Assembly: GCA_951799405.1 (NCBI GenBank)
Contig: OX637361.1
Span: forward strand, 7,277,156 to 7,341,155
Reading direction: 5' to 3'
Length of the DNA: 64,000 bases
DNA from: Agapetus fuscipes
Lineage: Eukaryota; Arthropoda; Insecta; Trichoptera; Glossosomatidae
This document shows, piece after piece, positions 1 through 10,329 of this stretch. The translations under genes and the position numbers were made by a program. Position 1 is the stretch's first letter; every line of letters starts with the position of its first letter. Under the pieces are notes generated by a model. The model made no database searches and was not told the origin of the DNA. It saw only the letters and a program-made list of their open reading frames with translations.

Positions 1-700
1 GTTGATCGGATAACAAATAAAACATATGTAAAAAAAGTAGGGAGGTAAATAGGCAAGTTACTAAAACAGTAACTTGCAACTTGCGTACGATCGAATTAAA
101 ATGGATTCAAAGAAAAATGAATCAACATTATTTAATTCGATATCAAAATTCGTTTTCGCTATTGCAAAAATACGTACAATTATTTGACCGTGAATATTAT
201 ATTAGATTGCGGACCAATTTGTATAAAAGTTTATTTCAGTACCCCAAGTTTATATTTTTTTTTCACCAAAAATGTATGGAGAATAAAACACTCAATAGAG
301 GCGATATTTTAAATTCCATATATTTATTAGTACCTACACGATACGTTTGCGTATTTTATACGTGGATAGAGTTGGTGGAACGCTGCATTGAGTAATAGTT
401 AAAATCATTTTTTTCTTACGACAGTGACATGAATGCCTAGCGAAGCAATTTTCAAAAGAAAAACAATAAAAATATTTTTGATATCTCTTTTTTACGCGAA
501 ATAGATATTTACATTTGCAATGACTAATCGAAAAACTTACAATGTGATTCATTGCATGAACTTTGATTCATGGTTTTCACTTTTACGTAAAATGAAAATT
601 TTGAGACTGTTCGTAGTCTAATGGTTGTCATCTTTCTCTTCAGAAGGTCAAATCTAAGCTATGCAGGATTTCTTGTTACATTTTGTTCCTAGGCAAACCG
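1..700. other. AT-rich sequence without a recognised gene
   Basis: No exon-like open frame or known repeat was recognised on either strand. It is probably intronic sequence of the minus-strand SH2D4-like gene, whose later exons would lie to the left of the window. Confidence 0.4.
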
Positions 701-708
701 TTGTCTAC

Positions 709-975
709 CGGTCCGTTCCGTGGCTTAGCGGTAATGCTTCGGATTCGTAAATGGAAGATCGTGGGCTCGAATCCCGGCAGAACACAGAAAAATACCATTT
801 ATATACATTTTCAAATATGCTCTTCGTGTGGGTTGAAAAATTCATATATATACCTCCATCGGTCACCAAAGGTCTATCTAGCTTTGCAGCAACTGGGTCT
901 TGCGTGAGAATTGGCGTTTTCTATAACAATGATTAAGCTCGTAAAGGGCCCTTGAGGTGTGATTTACACAAAAAC
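709..975 (+). repeat. SINE-1, tRNA-derived, near full length
   Basis: The head resembles a tRNA gene: an A-box-like TGGCTTAGCGGTAA near 721 and a B-box-like GGCTCGAATCCC near 764. The body shared by all SINE-1 copies follows (ACCATTTATAT, GGTTGAAAAATTCAT, TCACCAAAGGTC, GCAACTGGGTCTTGC), then the tail GAGGTGTGATT. It is clearly a retroposon rather than a working tRNA, because the tRNA-like part runs straight into this body. Confidence 0.8.
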
Positions 976-1139
976 GTCAACGGGGGATGCCACATATAAG
1001 TCACTGCGATGATGGGCGAGCGAATAAAGCATTAGCACTAGAATGAGCGTTTTGTAAATAACAAGTTCATGTCCTATTAACGATAAGTTTGATCCTAGTT
1101 CAACTCGATCCTAGTTGGCTAATTTAATAAAAAAATAAA

Positions 1140-1215
1140 AATTCAATTGACGATACTAAAGCCTATTTCTGGCCAGGCAACAAGAGGTAGGAGAATAGCA
1201 TTCCTCTTCACATTT
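1140..1215 (+). repeat. SINE-3 3' fragment
   Basis: This piece carries the CCTATTTCTGGCCAGGC motif followed by GCATTCCTCTT, which is shared with the SINE-3 copies at 23895, 27478 and 39723. The tRNA-like head is missing. Confidence 0.5.
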
Positions 1216-1358
1216 AAAAAAAAAAATCGTTGCTATCGTTTCTTTCATTGTATACTTATTTCGTTCCGTAGCACATGCGTTACTGTGGGACAAAATCACA
1301 TACGCCATCTAATTATTACGAGTATTTACCGATCGATGATTGAATGCATTAGGGATTA

Positions 1359-1869
<511 letters not shown>

Positions 1870-2177
1870 CCAGGTCTCGTTCTGCCTGTTCATTTATTCA
1901 GATATTTTTTTTCAGGCCACGGCATTTTCAGGCATTTCAGGGCATTCTCAGTGAATAAATACAAGGGTTATGAAAAGCAGTAATTTTCTGAGCCCAAAAA
2001 ACTGGAAAAGCGGGTGCCTAAAAAACATTTTCGCTTGCTGAAAATACGCTACCTAGTACCTACTACCTATACATATTATAGATTGATAAAATTTCGTCCA
2101 ATCATCATGTGAGGCTTTATAATGCTTTCCTATCCCTACAAAATAAAAATAAGTACATTAACTTAATAAATTGATTA

Positions 2178-2706
2178 TTGGAAGGATCAAATCTCTGAAA
2201 TAGCGAATGAATGGGATATCCAGAGTCATAATAAAAGGAGGACTTGTATGAAAAAGGTTATGACTCTGGATGAAATGAAAGAAGTATGCAAGGACAGGAA
2301 GAAGTGGCGGCTAATCTGCAATGTTGATTTCTAATGTTGGTGTATTCATTTGCTACATTTTTTGCATAGGAAATTTTTGACTTTTTTTGTATAGATTTCT
2401 TTGTAAGGTTTTGTTCTTTTTTATATTTAAATGTAATTTATTATTCATATTCCTTGACTTATAGGTTGGTATGAGGCTGACCACCCATACTGTAAAAAAT
2501 GGTTCACTTTGCCAATGTTACCCCTGTTTCAGGGAAGGTCGGCAAAAGTTGTGGGGCTTATGTTCATTTGAGGTTTGGATTTTATTTGTAAGTACACATT
2601 CAGCATTTGTAAGCGCGAACTACACTTGTTGGTTTGTGGGCATACATCTGAGAGCTTTAAATGAATATATCTTTGCAACTTAGATTATAGATTATTATTA
2701 TTATAG
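2178..2706 (+). mobile_element. 5'-truncated LINE 3' end with tail repeat
   Basis: Codons 2185-2334 encode the last ~49 residues of a reverse transcriptase ORF (QISEIANEWD ... KKVMTLDEMKEVCKDRKKWR, stop TAA), homologous to the C-terminus of the LINE at 4363-7422. About 130 bp of 3' UTR follow, then the ~240-bp tail repeat from the TCCTTGACTTATAGGTTGG start near 2452 to the GATTATAGATTATTATTA tail. This copy shows that the tail repeat is the 3' terminus of a LINE. Confidence 0.8.
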
Positions 2707-2831
2707 ATAGGGAAGATTTCCTTACGTCCCTTTAATAAATAAATTTAATAATCCCATTACAAGAAAAATTAAATTGACGGTTCAGAGGGGTAAAAACTCA
2801 CACACATTTTTTATCATAATCGATTCATCTT

Positions 2832-3083
2832 TAATCTATCTATAATCTAAGCTGCAAGGATATGTAAGCATTTAAGGCTCATATGAAATGCATGCCTACA
2901 GACAGGCACATGCAGGTTCGCGCCTACACATTCTGCATGTGTGCATACAAATAAAGAAAATCTCACATGGACATAAACCTTGCAACTCCTGCCGCCGTTC
3001 CCTGAACGGGGTGGCATTGGCAAAAGTGAACCGATTTTTACAGCACGGGTGGTCAGCCTCGTACCAACCTATCAGTCAAGGAG
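2832..3083 (-). repeat. tail repeat, full length
   Basis: The reverse complement begins TCCTTGACTGATAGGTTGG and ends in ATTATAGATAGATTA. It is almost identical to the copy inserted in the minisatellite at 49506-49740, so the two are of the same recent subfamily. Confidence 0.8.
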
Positions 3084-3525
3084 CACAAAAAAATATAAAA
3101 GATTTACAGAAATTCATAATGAGACACATTACAAATTAAAATTAAAATAAAGTAAAATTAAAATTAAACTTAATATTACACTTATAATTAATGCCCTAGC
3201 CGCCATTGTTGCAAATCAACCGCCATTCCTTTTGGTCCTTACTTACTTCTTTCATTTCATTCAGAGTCATAATCTTTTTCATTTCATTGCATTGCATTCA
3301 TAGAATGCATAAATCGAGCGAAGTCATGCTCTCTCAGGTTCCCGCCAATAAGAATCCTTTAACCATCAAGAAAACTGGCGCCAATACATGCAAGGGTAAT
3401 TTGAAGTCAATTTTGCAAGAGAGTGGCAACTCGAAACAGAAAACAAAAAAACAGCTGGAAACCCAGAAAAAGACTGGCGCCATCTAAATATGGATAAACC
3501 GACCGCACGTGGACTCAAATGTCTC

Positions 3526-3756
3526 ATAAGAAATTATAAAAATTTATAAAAAAACACAGAGTTTTATTTTCACAAATTGAGTATTTAATTCCACCTCAAG
3601 TACTTTCGACTTATTCACGTCATTATCAAGAGGATACTCGACGATAATGACGAAGATAATGACGTGAATAAGTCGAAAGTACTTGAGGTGGAATTAAATA
3701 CTCAATTTGTGAAAATAAAACTCTGTGTTTTTTTATAAATTTTTATAATTTCTTAT
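3526..3756. mobile_element. Perfect long palindrome, Penelope-like terminal structure
   Basis: Two 102-bp arms (3526-3627 and 3655-3756) are perfect reverse complements around a 27-bp spacer. Each arm contains TTGATAATGACG ... GTCGAAAGTACTTGAGG, which has hammerhead layout (stem I CCTC/GAGG, stem II GAC/GTC, GAAA, self-complementary stem III AAGTACTT), but the catalytic core reads TTGATAA where CTGANGA is needed. It is followed 4 bp later by an ATG starting the MNFHCV peptide also seen after the palindrome at 25879. Palindromic ends with hammerhead motifs are known from Penelope-like elements; the assignment is inference. Confidence 0.65.
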
Positions 3757-3760
3757 AAAA

Positions 3761-3910
3761 ATGAATTTTCACTGTGTGAATACACAAACTTTAAAAAGTC
3801 AAATGTCTCAATCGAGAGTCGCGACTTAAAATCCTTATTCTTTTTATTTACGTACCCTGTCGGATTCGCCCAACGTTGGCGATCCCCTCAACGAATTTAT
3901 CAAGATCGAA
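3761..3910 (+). pseudogene. Start of a Penelope-like element ORF (relic)
   Basis: From ATG 3761 the frame reads MNFHCVNTQTLKSQMS and then decays. The same start (MDFHCVNHQTLKK) follows the palindrome at 25879, and MNFQCKYTN follows the related unit at 36940. Conservation after three separate terminal structures suggests a real ORF start. No reverse transcriptase or GIY-YIG domain is preserved here. Confidence 0.4.
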
Positions 3911-3915
3911 CTTAT

Positions 3916-4340
3916 CAATTGTTGATTTATAATGTTGGCAGCTTATTTATTCATAATTTTATGTTATATTTTTTGTATAGGTACCTACTACCTATTGACT
4001 TTTTTGTCTAGATTTATTTTTTTAGGTTTTGTTGTTTTTAGTTTTTATATATGTACCTGAATGTTATTTATTATTTGTATTCCTTGACTTATAAGTTGGT
4101 ATGAGGCTGACCACCCATACTGTAAAAAATGGTTCACTTTTCCAATGTCACCCCTGTTTCAGAGAAGATTAGAAAAAGTTGCAGGGTTTATGTACATTTG
4201 AGGTTTGGACTATTTGTAAGTACACATTCAGCATTTATAAGCGCGAATTTACACGTGTCTGTTTGTGGACATGCATTTGATTTAAGTTTTGAATTTAATA
4301 TATCTTTGCTACATAGATTATAATTTATACTGTGACAACT
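3916..4340 (+). mobile_element. 5'-truncated LINE 3' UTR with tail repeat
   Basis: Begins at the very end of the LINE ORF (TTGTTGATTTATAATGTTGG, compare 2320-2340), continues through the same 3' UTR, and carries the tail repeat from about 4079 to the ATTATAATTTATA end. The larger LINE at 4363 follows within about 25 bp. Confidence 0.7.
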
Positions 4341-4362
4341 TTCTTATTCCTCTTCCAGCCTA

Positions 4363-5229
4363 TTTTTATCTAATGACATTGGTGTTATCATTGATGAAAA
4401 AGCGAAAGGTTGTATTACTAAGTATGAAAGAGTCTCCCCGAGAATATTGTTAGTGAGAATGAGATTTGGAAGGATGAAAGTTCTACTGATTGCGTGCTAC
4501 GCCCCAGTGGACTCGGAATGCAGGGTAGTGAAAGAAGAATTCTGGGAGAAAGTTAACATTGTTATGAGACAGAAAGAAGAGAATGAAAGAACGATTCTAC
4601 TAGGAGATTTTAATGGATGGGTAGGTATGAGACAAGATGATAGCGAAAATGTGGTAGGACCGAGTGGTAAAGGTGTAGCCAATGATAACGGTAGAGCGCT
4701 AATAAGCCTATGTATGGAGCATAGACTCTTTACGTCGAATACCTGGTTCAACCACAAAAGTATACATTTGTATACGTGGCAGAACAGAGCGGGCAACCGT
4801 ACAATTATTGACTACATCTGTGTGGATGAAAGAATGAGAGGGGATGTAAGAGACTCTCGAGTATACCGTGGAGCTGCGCTGAACACAGACCACTATTTGC
4901 TGTGCTCGAGAATAATGATAGGAGATGTAAAAAGAAGAGCACAAAAGGAATTGGTGAGTATGAAGCGAATAAAAGTTGAAAAAATTAATGATGTAAGTAT
5001 AAAAGAAAAGTACAAATGTGAGATGAATGAAAGACTTAACCACGATGAGTTAAAAAAAACAAAAGAAGAAGGATGTGTTGAAAAAATGTGGTCAAAAATG
5101 AAAGAAAATATGATTGAATGTGCGAAATCTGTTTGTGGTGAAGCGAAGGTCTGTAAAAGAAGAGGTGATGCATGGTGGAATGACGAAGTGAGAGAAGCTA
5201 TTGACAGAACAGAAGAAGAATGCTTTTAA
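4363..5229 (+). pseudogene. LINE endonuclease domain
   Basis: The open frame carries exonuclease-endonuclease-phosphatase motifs: GDFNG (GDFN at 4603-4614) with its catalytic Asp/Asn, and TDHYLL (from 4885) in place of the usual SDH. This nuclease nicks chromosomal DNA to prime reverse transcription. The frame ends REAIDRTEEECF-stop at 5229, whereas the next frame continues KKNAFNRWLND, so the stop results from a one-base shift between about 5205 and 5228. The N-terminus is truncated. Confidence 0.8.
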
Positions 5230-5588
5230 TAGATGGCTGAATGATAGGAAAAATCAAGCTCTAGAAGAGATATATAAGCAAGCAAAACGAAGAGCCAAAA
5301 CCGTCGTCTTTGAGAGTAAGATGAAAATAGAAAGTAAGGAAAATGAGAGAGCGCAGCAGAATTTCCTCACCAATAAAAAATCATTCTGGAGCTGGGTACG
5401 TGATAAAAACGAAAGTCGCGGATCAACCACCCCAGGCATTAAAAACGCTGAGGGAATCTTGCTGTGGGACGAAAGTGATGTAAGGAAGAGATGGAATGAA
5501 TATTTTAAAAATTTATATGGCCAGGGCGAAAGAGACTATTATTATGTTAAATATAATGACAGCGATGAAGAAATTGTGAAAGAGGATG
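5201..5588 (+). pseudogene. LINE linker region before the reverse transcriptase
   Basis: In the shifted frame it reads KKNAFNRWLNDRKNQALEEI and on to EEIVKEDV, where the inserted tail repeat interrupts it. This is the charged, helical region that links endonuclease to reverse transcriptase in such elements. Confidence 0.7.
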
Positions 5589-5589
5589 T

Positions 5590-5838
5590 AATAATAATAA
5601 TAATCTAAGTTGCAAGGATATATTCATTTAAAGCTCTCAGATGTAAGCCCACAAACCAACAAGTGTAGTTCGCGCTTACAAATGCTGAATGTGTACTTAC
5701 AAATAAAATCCAAACCTCAAATGAACATAAGCCCCACAACTTTTGCCGACCTTCCCTGAAACAGGGGTAACATTGGCAAAGTGAACCATTTTTTACAGTA
5801 TGGGTGGTCAGCCTCATACCAACCTATAAGTCAAGGAA
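5590..5838 (-). mobile_element. tail repeat inserted in the LINE
   Basis: Full-length copy on the minus strand: it ends with ATAATAATAATAAT at 5590 and starts at TCCTTGACTTATAGG near 5837. The flanks ATGT (5586-5589 and 5839-5842) are a target duplication. The LINE is therefore older than this insertion. Confidence 0.85.
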
Positions 5839-5842
5839 ATGT

Positions 5843-7379
5843 GATAACAAGTATAAAAGATCTGAAGAATGGAAAAGCTGCTGGGAATGATGGTGTGAAT
5901 GCTGAGATGATCAAATGTGCTGGGGAGTGCATGGTTGAATGGATGTTTGAACTGTGCAAGATGTGTGTGAAAGAGAGTAAAGTGCCGATGGACTGGAAAA
6001 AAGCGGTCATTGTTCCTATCTACAAAGGAAAAGGTGACAAAAAGGACTGCCAAAATTTCAGGCCCATCAGTCTTCTCAGTATAGCTGGTAAAGTATTGTG
6101 TAAGGTTCTCATAAAAAAAGTGAGACTGTCTACCGGTCATGGGGTTTCTGATATCCAGACTGGCTTTATGCCAGGAAGAGGGTGTGTAGACCAGATCTTC
6201 ACTCTCAGACAGATTGTTGAAAAACATCTGGCTGTGGGTCGGAAGGTCTACACGGCTTTTGTGGATCTCGAGAAGGCTTTTGACTCGGTGGACAGAGGTA
6301 TGATGTGGAAAGTACTCCTAAAGTACGGTGTGAACGGCAAGCTTCTGAATGGAATACGCGCCATCTATGAAAATAGTTTGGCGTGTGTAAGGGTGGATGG
6401 TAAATGTAGCGAATGGTTTGATGTTTACAAGGGAGTACGACAGGGGTGTGTAATGAGTCCGTGGTTATTTAACATAATCATGGACAATTGTATGAAAGAA
6501 GCAGAAATTTCTCATTATGGTGTGAAAGTGGGTGAGACGAATGTTGGAGTTCTTCTCTATGCTGACGATGCCGTAGTGTTGGCTGATACAGCGGAGGAGC
6601 TCCAGATGATACTCACCAAAATGAATGATGCTTTTAGTAAGAACGGTTTAAAAGAGAATGCCAGTAAGACGAAAGTATTAGTGTTTGACAGGACTAAGGA
6701 ATGCGAGGAAATTGAGATAAGACTGAATGAAACAAGAGTGGAGGTCGTGAAAGAATTTGATTATCTGGGAAGCAAGTTTGAGTCGAATGGGAAATTGACG
6801 AAAGAATTGGAAAAGCGTGCTAGTAGAGGAAGAAGTGTAATGGGAACGATTGGAAGAATTGCAAGAAATAGGAAACTTACGAAGAATATGAGATTGGCGG
6901 TCCACAATGGTATATTGGTTCCGACATTGATGTATGGAAGTGAGGCGTGGACAGTTAATGAATGTGAGCTGAGTAAAGTATGTACGGTTGAAATGGCTTA
7001 CCTGAGAGCAATGGCTGGAAAAACACTGAATGATAGAGTACGTAATGATTGGGTGATGAACGAGTGTGGTATAAAAGAGAATATGAGAATGAAAGTACAA
7101 AAAAGTACGATGAGATGGTTCGGACATCTCGAAAGAATGGATGATGAACGACTAACGAAGAAAGTGTACAAAGGAAATGTCAGAGGAAAGCGCGGAAGGG
7201 GAAGGCCGAGGAAAGAATGGTTAGACCAAATAGGTGAGATTGCGAAAGAATGGAACCTGCAGAGTGAAAATAAGAGAAGAGTATGTATGAAAAAGGTGAT
7301 GAATATTGAGGAAATGAAAGTGGTTTGTAAGGACAGAAAAAAGTGGAGGCGCATCTGCGGAGGTACCGGCCACCCCTAG
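5843..7379 (+). pseudogene. LINE reverse transcriptase, ORF open to its stop
   Basis: About 510 codons are uninterrupted after the inserted repeat. Palm motifs in order: FVDLEKAFDSV (motif A), GVRQGCVMSPWLFNIIMD (motif B), LLYADDAVVLAD with YADD at 6558-6569 (motif C), and FDYLGSKF. The C-terminal part has a basic stretch RGKRGRGRPRKEW and ends RRICGGTGHP. All catalytic aspartates are present, so the domain has decayed little, but the copy is broken upstream and cannot encode the full protein. Confidence 0.88.
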
Positions 7380-7422
7380 TGGAACGGCGGCAGGATACAG
7401 ACAGACAGTTTTTTATCCAATT

Positions 7423-7608
7423 CATCCCTGTTTCAAAGAAGATTGGAAAAAGTTGCAGGGTTTATGTTCATTTGAGGTTTGGATTTATTTGTAAGTACAC
7501 ATTCAGCATCTGTAAGTGCGTACACGTGTCTGCGTTTGTGGGCATGCATTTGATATGAGTTTTGAATGTTAATATATCTTTCCAACTTAGATTATAGATT
7601 ATTATAGA
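7423..7608 (+). repeat. tail repeat, 5'-truncated
   Basis: Starts inside the repeat at CATCCCTGTTTCA and runs to GATTATAGATTATTATAG. It directly follows the 3' end of the LINE, which may be its natural tail after a deletion or a separate insertion. Confidence 0.65.
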
Positions 7609-7957
7609 ACAGCGATTACTCGTATAACAATAAGCTAGGTCTTGGTGCCTACTGAAGTATTAACCATTCTGCCTCTACGCTGATACAATTTCCTAGGAAA
7701 ATTTCAATAAGCGTAGTTTATTTTTATGTGTGTATGTAGGTAAGTAATAAATAATTATAAATATAAGCCGATTGCGCGCGCATGTGATTTTTCACACGTA
7801 ATGAGCTAGAAATAAATATATTATGAACGCAAGCAGTTTTCATAGAAAATACCGGAACTACGTGAGTTTTCTTTAAACAAATAAAATTGTGGTTTGTTAT
7901 TATTTTAAAATTACGTCACTAACATTCAATCACATAATTCAATTATGAGCTAGATTC

Positions 7958-8207
7958 TAACGGTGCTATTGTTAGACATTTTAGTCGTCGATTGAGCCCA
8001 CGCTTTGACAAACTAATGATGCCTGGGCTGGAGGTCTCATCACCATGGTCATTCTTACCTACCGAATTTTGGTAATATTTGCATGAAAACTAATCAGCTG
8101 TTCACTTGCGGCCATCTTGGATTGACATATTTTCATACAAATGCATCATTAGTTTGTCAAATCGTGGGCTCAATGGACGACTAAAATGTCTAAGAATAGC
8201 ACCGTTA
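7958..8207. mobile_element. Foldback element with 65-bp arms and nested MITE-A
   Basis: The left arm starts TAACGGTGCTATTGTTAGAC and the right arm is its near-perfect reverse complement ending GAATAGCACCGTTA. The loop is occupied by a MITE-A copy lacking its right arm. Confidence 0.7.
8023..8141. mobile_element. MITE-A, one arm only
   Basis: Carries the left inverted repeat (CTGGGCTGGAGGTCTCATC, then TTCTTACCTACC) and the GCGGCCATCTTGGATTGAC centre, but stops at CATACAAAT where other copies continue into the second arm. Confidence 0.65.
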
Positions 8208-9050
8208 ATTAGTAATAGATTACGATGATGATGATGATGACTTATAGAGCATCACTTAGTGTCATCTATCACTGCAAAGGTTTTTTTTGCATCCTTGTCT
8301 TTTTGACTAGGTTCCTTAGCAACCGACAACAAAATATTTTTTTGCTTTTCCCTATTAGCCCGCACGTGTGACGTCACTTTCTTGTTTATGAAATTTTTGC
8401 CCAACTCCATGAATAAATTATTATTATCATTATTTGGATCAAGTTTTATGCCATATTTTTAACCCTTATAATGAGTATTGTACTGATTTTTCTGATTTCT
8501 ATTTGCATTTATGGAAAGCACGTTCCTTTTATCGCTTCCGTCCACACAGTCAATAAAAAGAAAAAAGAGGAACAAGAATATTTATCTTCCGTTTTATATT
8601 TTATCTTGTTACTTTAATTTCCTTATTGCTGGCCTTTGACTTACATCCTCAATGTTATTGATATACATAAATAGCCCCTATAGATAAGAAAATACATAAA
8701 ATCATATTGAATGGAGATGAAAACAAACGTAAACATCTTCTTCTTTTCTTATTTTTCTTGATTTAGATCTTTTGGTTCTTATGTCTACTCTAGCTTCTAC
8801 GTCCTAGGACTAACACTATACGTTTGATGTAATACGAGTATTAATATCTTCCTGTGGATTCTCATATATATTTTTAATTTGGATAAATCTTGTGGAAGTA
8901 CGTATTGCAAAGTCATTGATTTTTTCTCATTGAACCATATCAACAATTATCATCAATGTTGATTATTTTAAATCTTTTTTTTTTTTAAGAAATCCTGTGC
9001 GGGAGACTCCCTAGATTCTAGAGACTCTAGGGGTCTATGACACTTGTTGT
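8208..9050. other. AT-rich sequence, nothing recognised
   Basis: There is a short ATGATGATGATG microsatellite at about 8224; otherwise no coding or repeat signal was recognised. Confidence 0.4.
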
Positions 9051-9055
9051 AGTGC

Positions 9056-9296
9056 CGCAGAGGTGTACGAGCTTGGTCGTCGCTACAAAGCGTCAATACT
9101 CAAGCAAAACCCAGTTGCTGTAAGGCTGGATGGACCTTTGGTGACCGGTCATTGGTAAAGGTTTATGAATTCTTCAACCCAGCGACGAGCAAATTTGAAA
9201 GTATAAATGGTATTTTTTTGTGCTCCGCCGGGATTCGAACCCTCAACCTTCCTATTCAGAGTCCGCAGTGTTACCACTGAGCTACGGAACGGTCAA
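9056..9296 (-). repeat. SINE-1, full length
   Basis: The minus-strand head reads GTAGCTCAGTGGTAACACTG with the B-box GGTTCGAATCCC, followed by the standard SINE-1 body and the tail CAAGCTCGTACACCTC. Confidence 0.85.
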
Positions 9297-9678
9297 ATTT
9301 ATATTTAAAGCATATAATCCAAATCAGATAAGATAAGATTAAATCGGGATTTATCTCACAGCTGTGAATCATACTAGTGTCCCAAAATAAACGATAATCT
9401 CCCTGGATCAAACGGACATGAACTTTTATGTTCTAGAATATTAAATAACAAAGGATTTTATGCAAAATAAGGATTTTCTAATCTGCGATATTAAACCGCA
9501 AGTAAGGTAAGTTAGAGACCTCGAGATTATATAAAATCTACACAGATAAGGCAAAATACAAAGAAAACCCGCTGTTTTATTGTGTACGAGATAAGATTTA
9601 ATAAACTTTTATGTCTATTTACGAGTATAAGGAAAAAGAAAATCCCTTTATGTACATAAACTACACACCTTTATCGTT

Positions 9679-9712
9679 CCTTGACTTATAGGTTGGTATC
9701 AGGCTGACCACC
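9679..9712 (+). repeat. tail repeat, 5' fragment
   Basis: Only the first ~35 bp (TCCTTGACTTATAGGTTGG ... ACCACCCAT) remain, running into a poly(A) stretch at the end of the neighbouring SINE-2. Confidence 0.6.
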
Positions 9713-9723
9713 CATAAAAAAAA

Positions 9724-9989
9724 AAAAAAAAAATTCAACTAAGCTACACATATAGTGTAACTTCTTGCCTGCGTTATCCCCGAAGGGGTCGCATGTGGCG
9801 CTTCGGGACCTATTTATTTTTACAGGTAAGGGGGCCGGCCTCACACCAACCACTTTGAGTTGAAGTGGGGGTTTCCCAGCTCCCGGGGGGGCTGGTTCTC
9901 ATTTCTTGTAAAGGCTGAGTAAGCCTTTGAGATCGAACCCTTGCTCTCGGCATGGAATGCAAGCATTCTACCCATTGAGCTATCGACCT
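9724..9989 (-). repeat. SINE-2, tRNA-derived
   Basis: The minus-strand head GGTCGATAGCTCAATGGG and GGTTCGATCTCAAAGGC looks like a tRNA A/B-box pair. The body has GAGAACCAGCCCC, GGGAGCTGGGAAACCCCCAC and ACCCCTTCGGGGATAACGC, and ends TACACTATATGTGTAGCTTA. Its head sits directly on the tail of SINE-1 at 9990-10226. Confidence 0.85.
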
Positions 9990-10226
9990 TTTTACGAGCT
10001 TGATCGTCGTCGCTACAAAGCGCCAATACTCAAGCAAGACCCAGTTGCTGTAAGGCTGGATGGACCTTTGGTGACCGGTCATTGGTAAAGGTTTTATGAA
10101 TTTTTCAACCCGGCGAAGAGCAAATTTGAAAATATAAATGGTATATTTTTTGTGCTCCGCCGGGAATCGAACCCACAACCTTCCCATTCAGAGTCCGCAG
10201 TGTTACCACTGAGCTACGGACCGGTC
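9990..10226 (-). repeat. SINE-1, full length
   Basis: The minus strand begins GACCGGTCCGTAGCTCAG with B-box GGTTCGATTCCC and ends CAAGCTCGTAAAAA, where SINE-2 begins. Reading on the minus strand, the order is SINE-1 then SINE-2. Confidence 0.85.
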
Positions 10227-10239
10227 CTTATTACTGTGA

Positions 10240-10325
10240 AATACCCATACTGTGAAAAAATGTTTAATTTGCCAACGTCACCCTTGTTTCAGGTCGGAAA
10301 AAGTTGCAGGGTTTATGTTCATTTC
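10240..10325 (+). repeat. tail repeat, internal fragment
   Basis: Carries CCCATACTGTGAAAAAATG, CACCCTTGTTTCAGG and GTTGCAGGGTTTATGTTCAT, matching the middle of the repeat. Confidence 0.65.
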
Positions 10326-10329
10326 ATAT

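Larger units (their letters stand above)
4363..7422 (+). mobile_element. Non-LTR retrotransposon (LINE), 5'-truncated, with EN and RT
   Basis: An apurinic-endonuclease-like domain is followed by a reverse transcriptase and a long C-terminal region ending GTGHP-stop at 7379, then about 40 bp with ATACAGACAGACAG. The first ~40 codons of the endonuclease are missing or degraded: an in-frame TGA lies at 4333-4335 and homology starts near SNDIGVII. There is one frameshift at about 5205-5228 and one inserted tail repeat (5590-5838, opposite strand, ATGT duplication). Excising the insert and one ATGT restores the frame. RTE/CR1-type clades fit the domain order; the exact clade was not determined. 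Confidence 0.88.

Noticed and set aside
721..790. tRNA gene-like A and B boxes here and in the other SINE heads (e.g. 9250, 10190, 16200, 45690)
   Set aside because: Each is continuous with a family-specific SINE body, the cloverleaf pairs are broken, and copies occur many times, so they are tRNA-derived retroposons, not tRNA genes.
4497..5043. Minus-strand open frames opposite the LINE endonuclease
   Set aside because: They are shadows of the plus-strand endonuclease frame, which carries the catalytic motifs.
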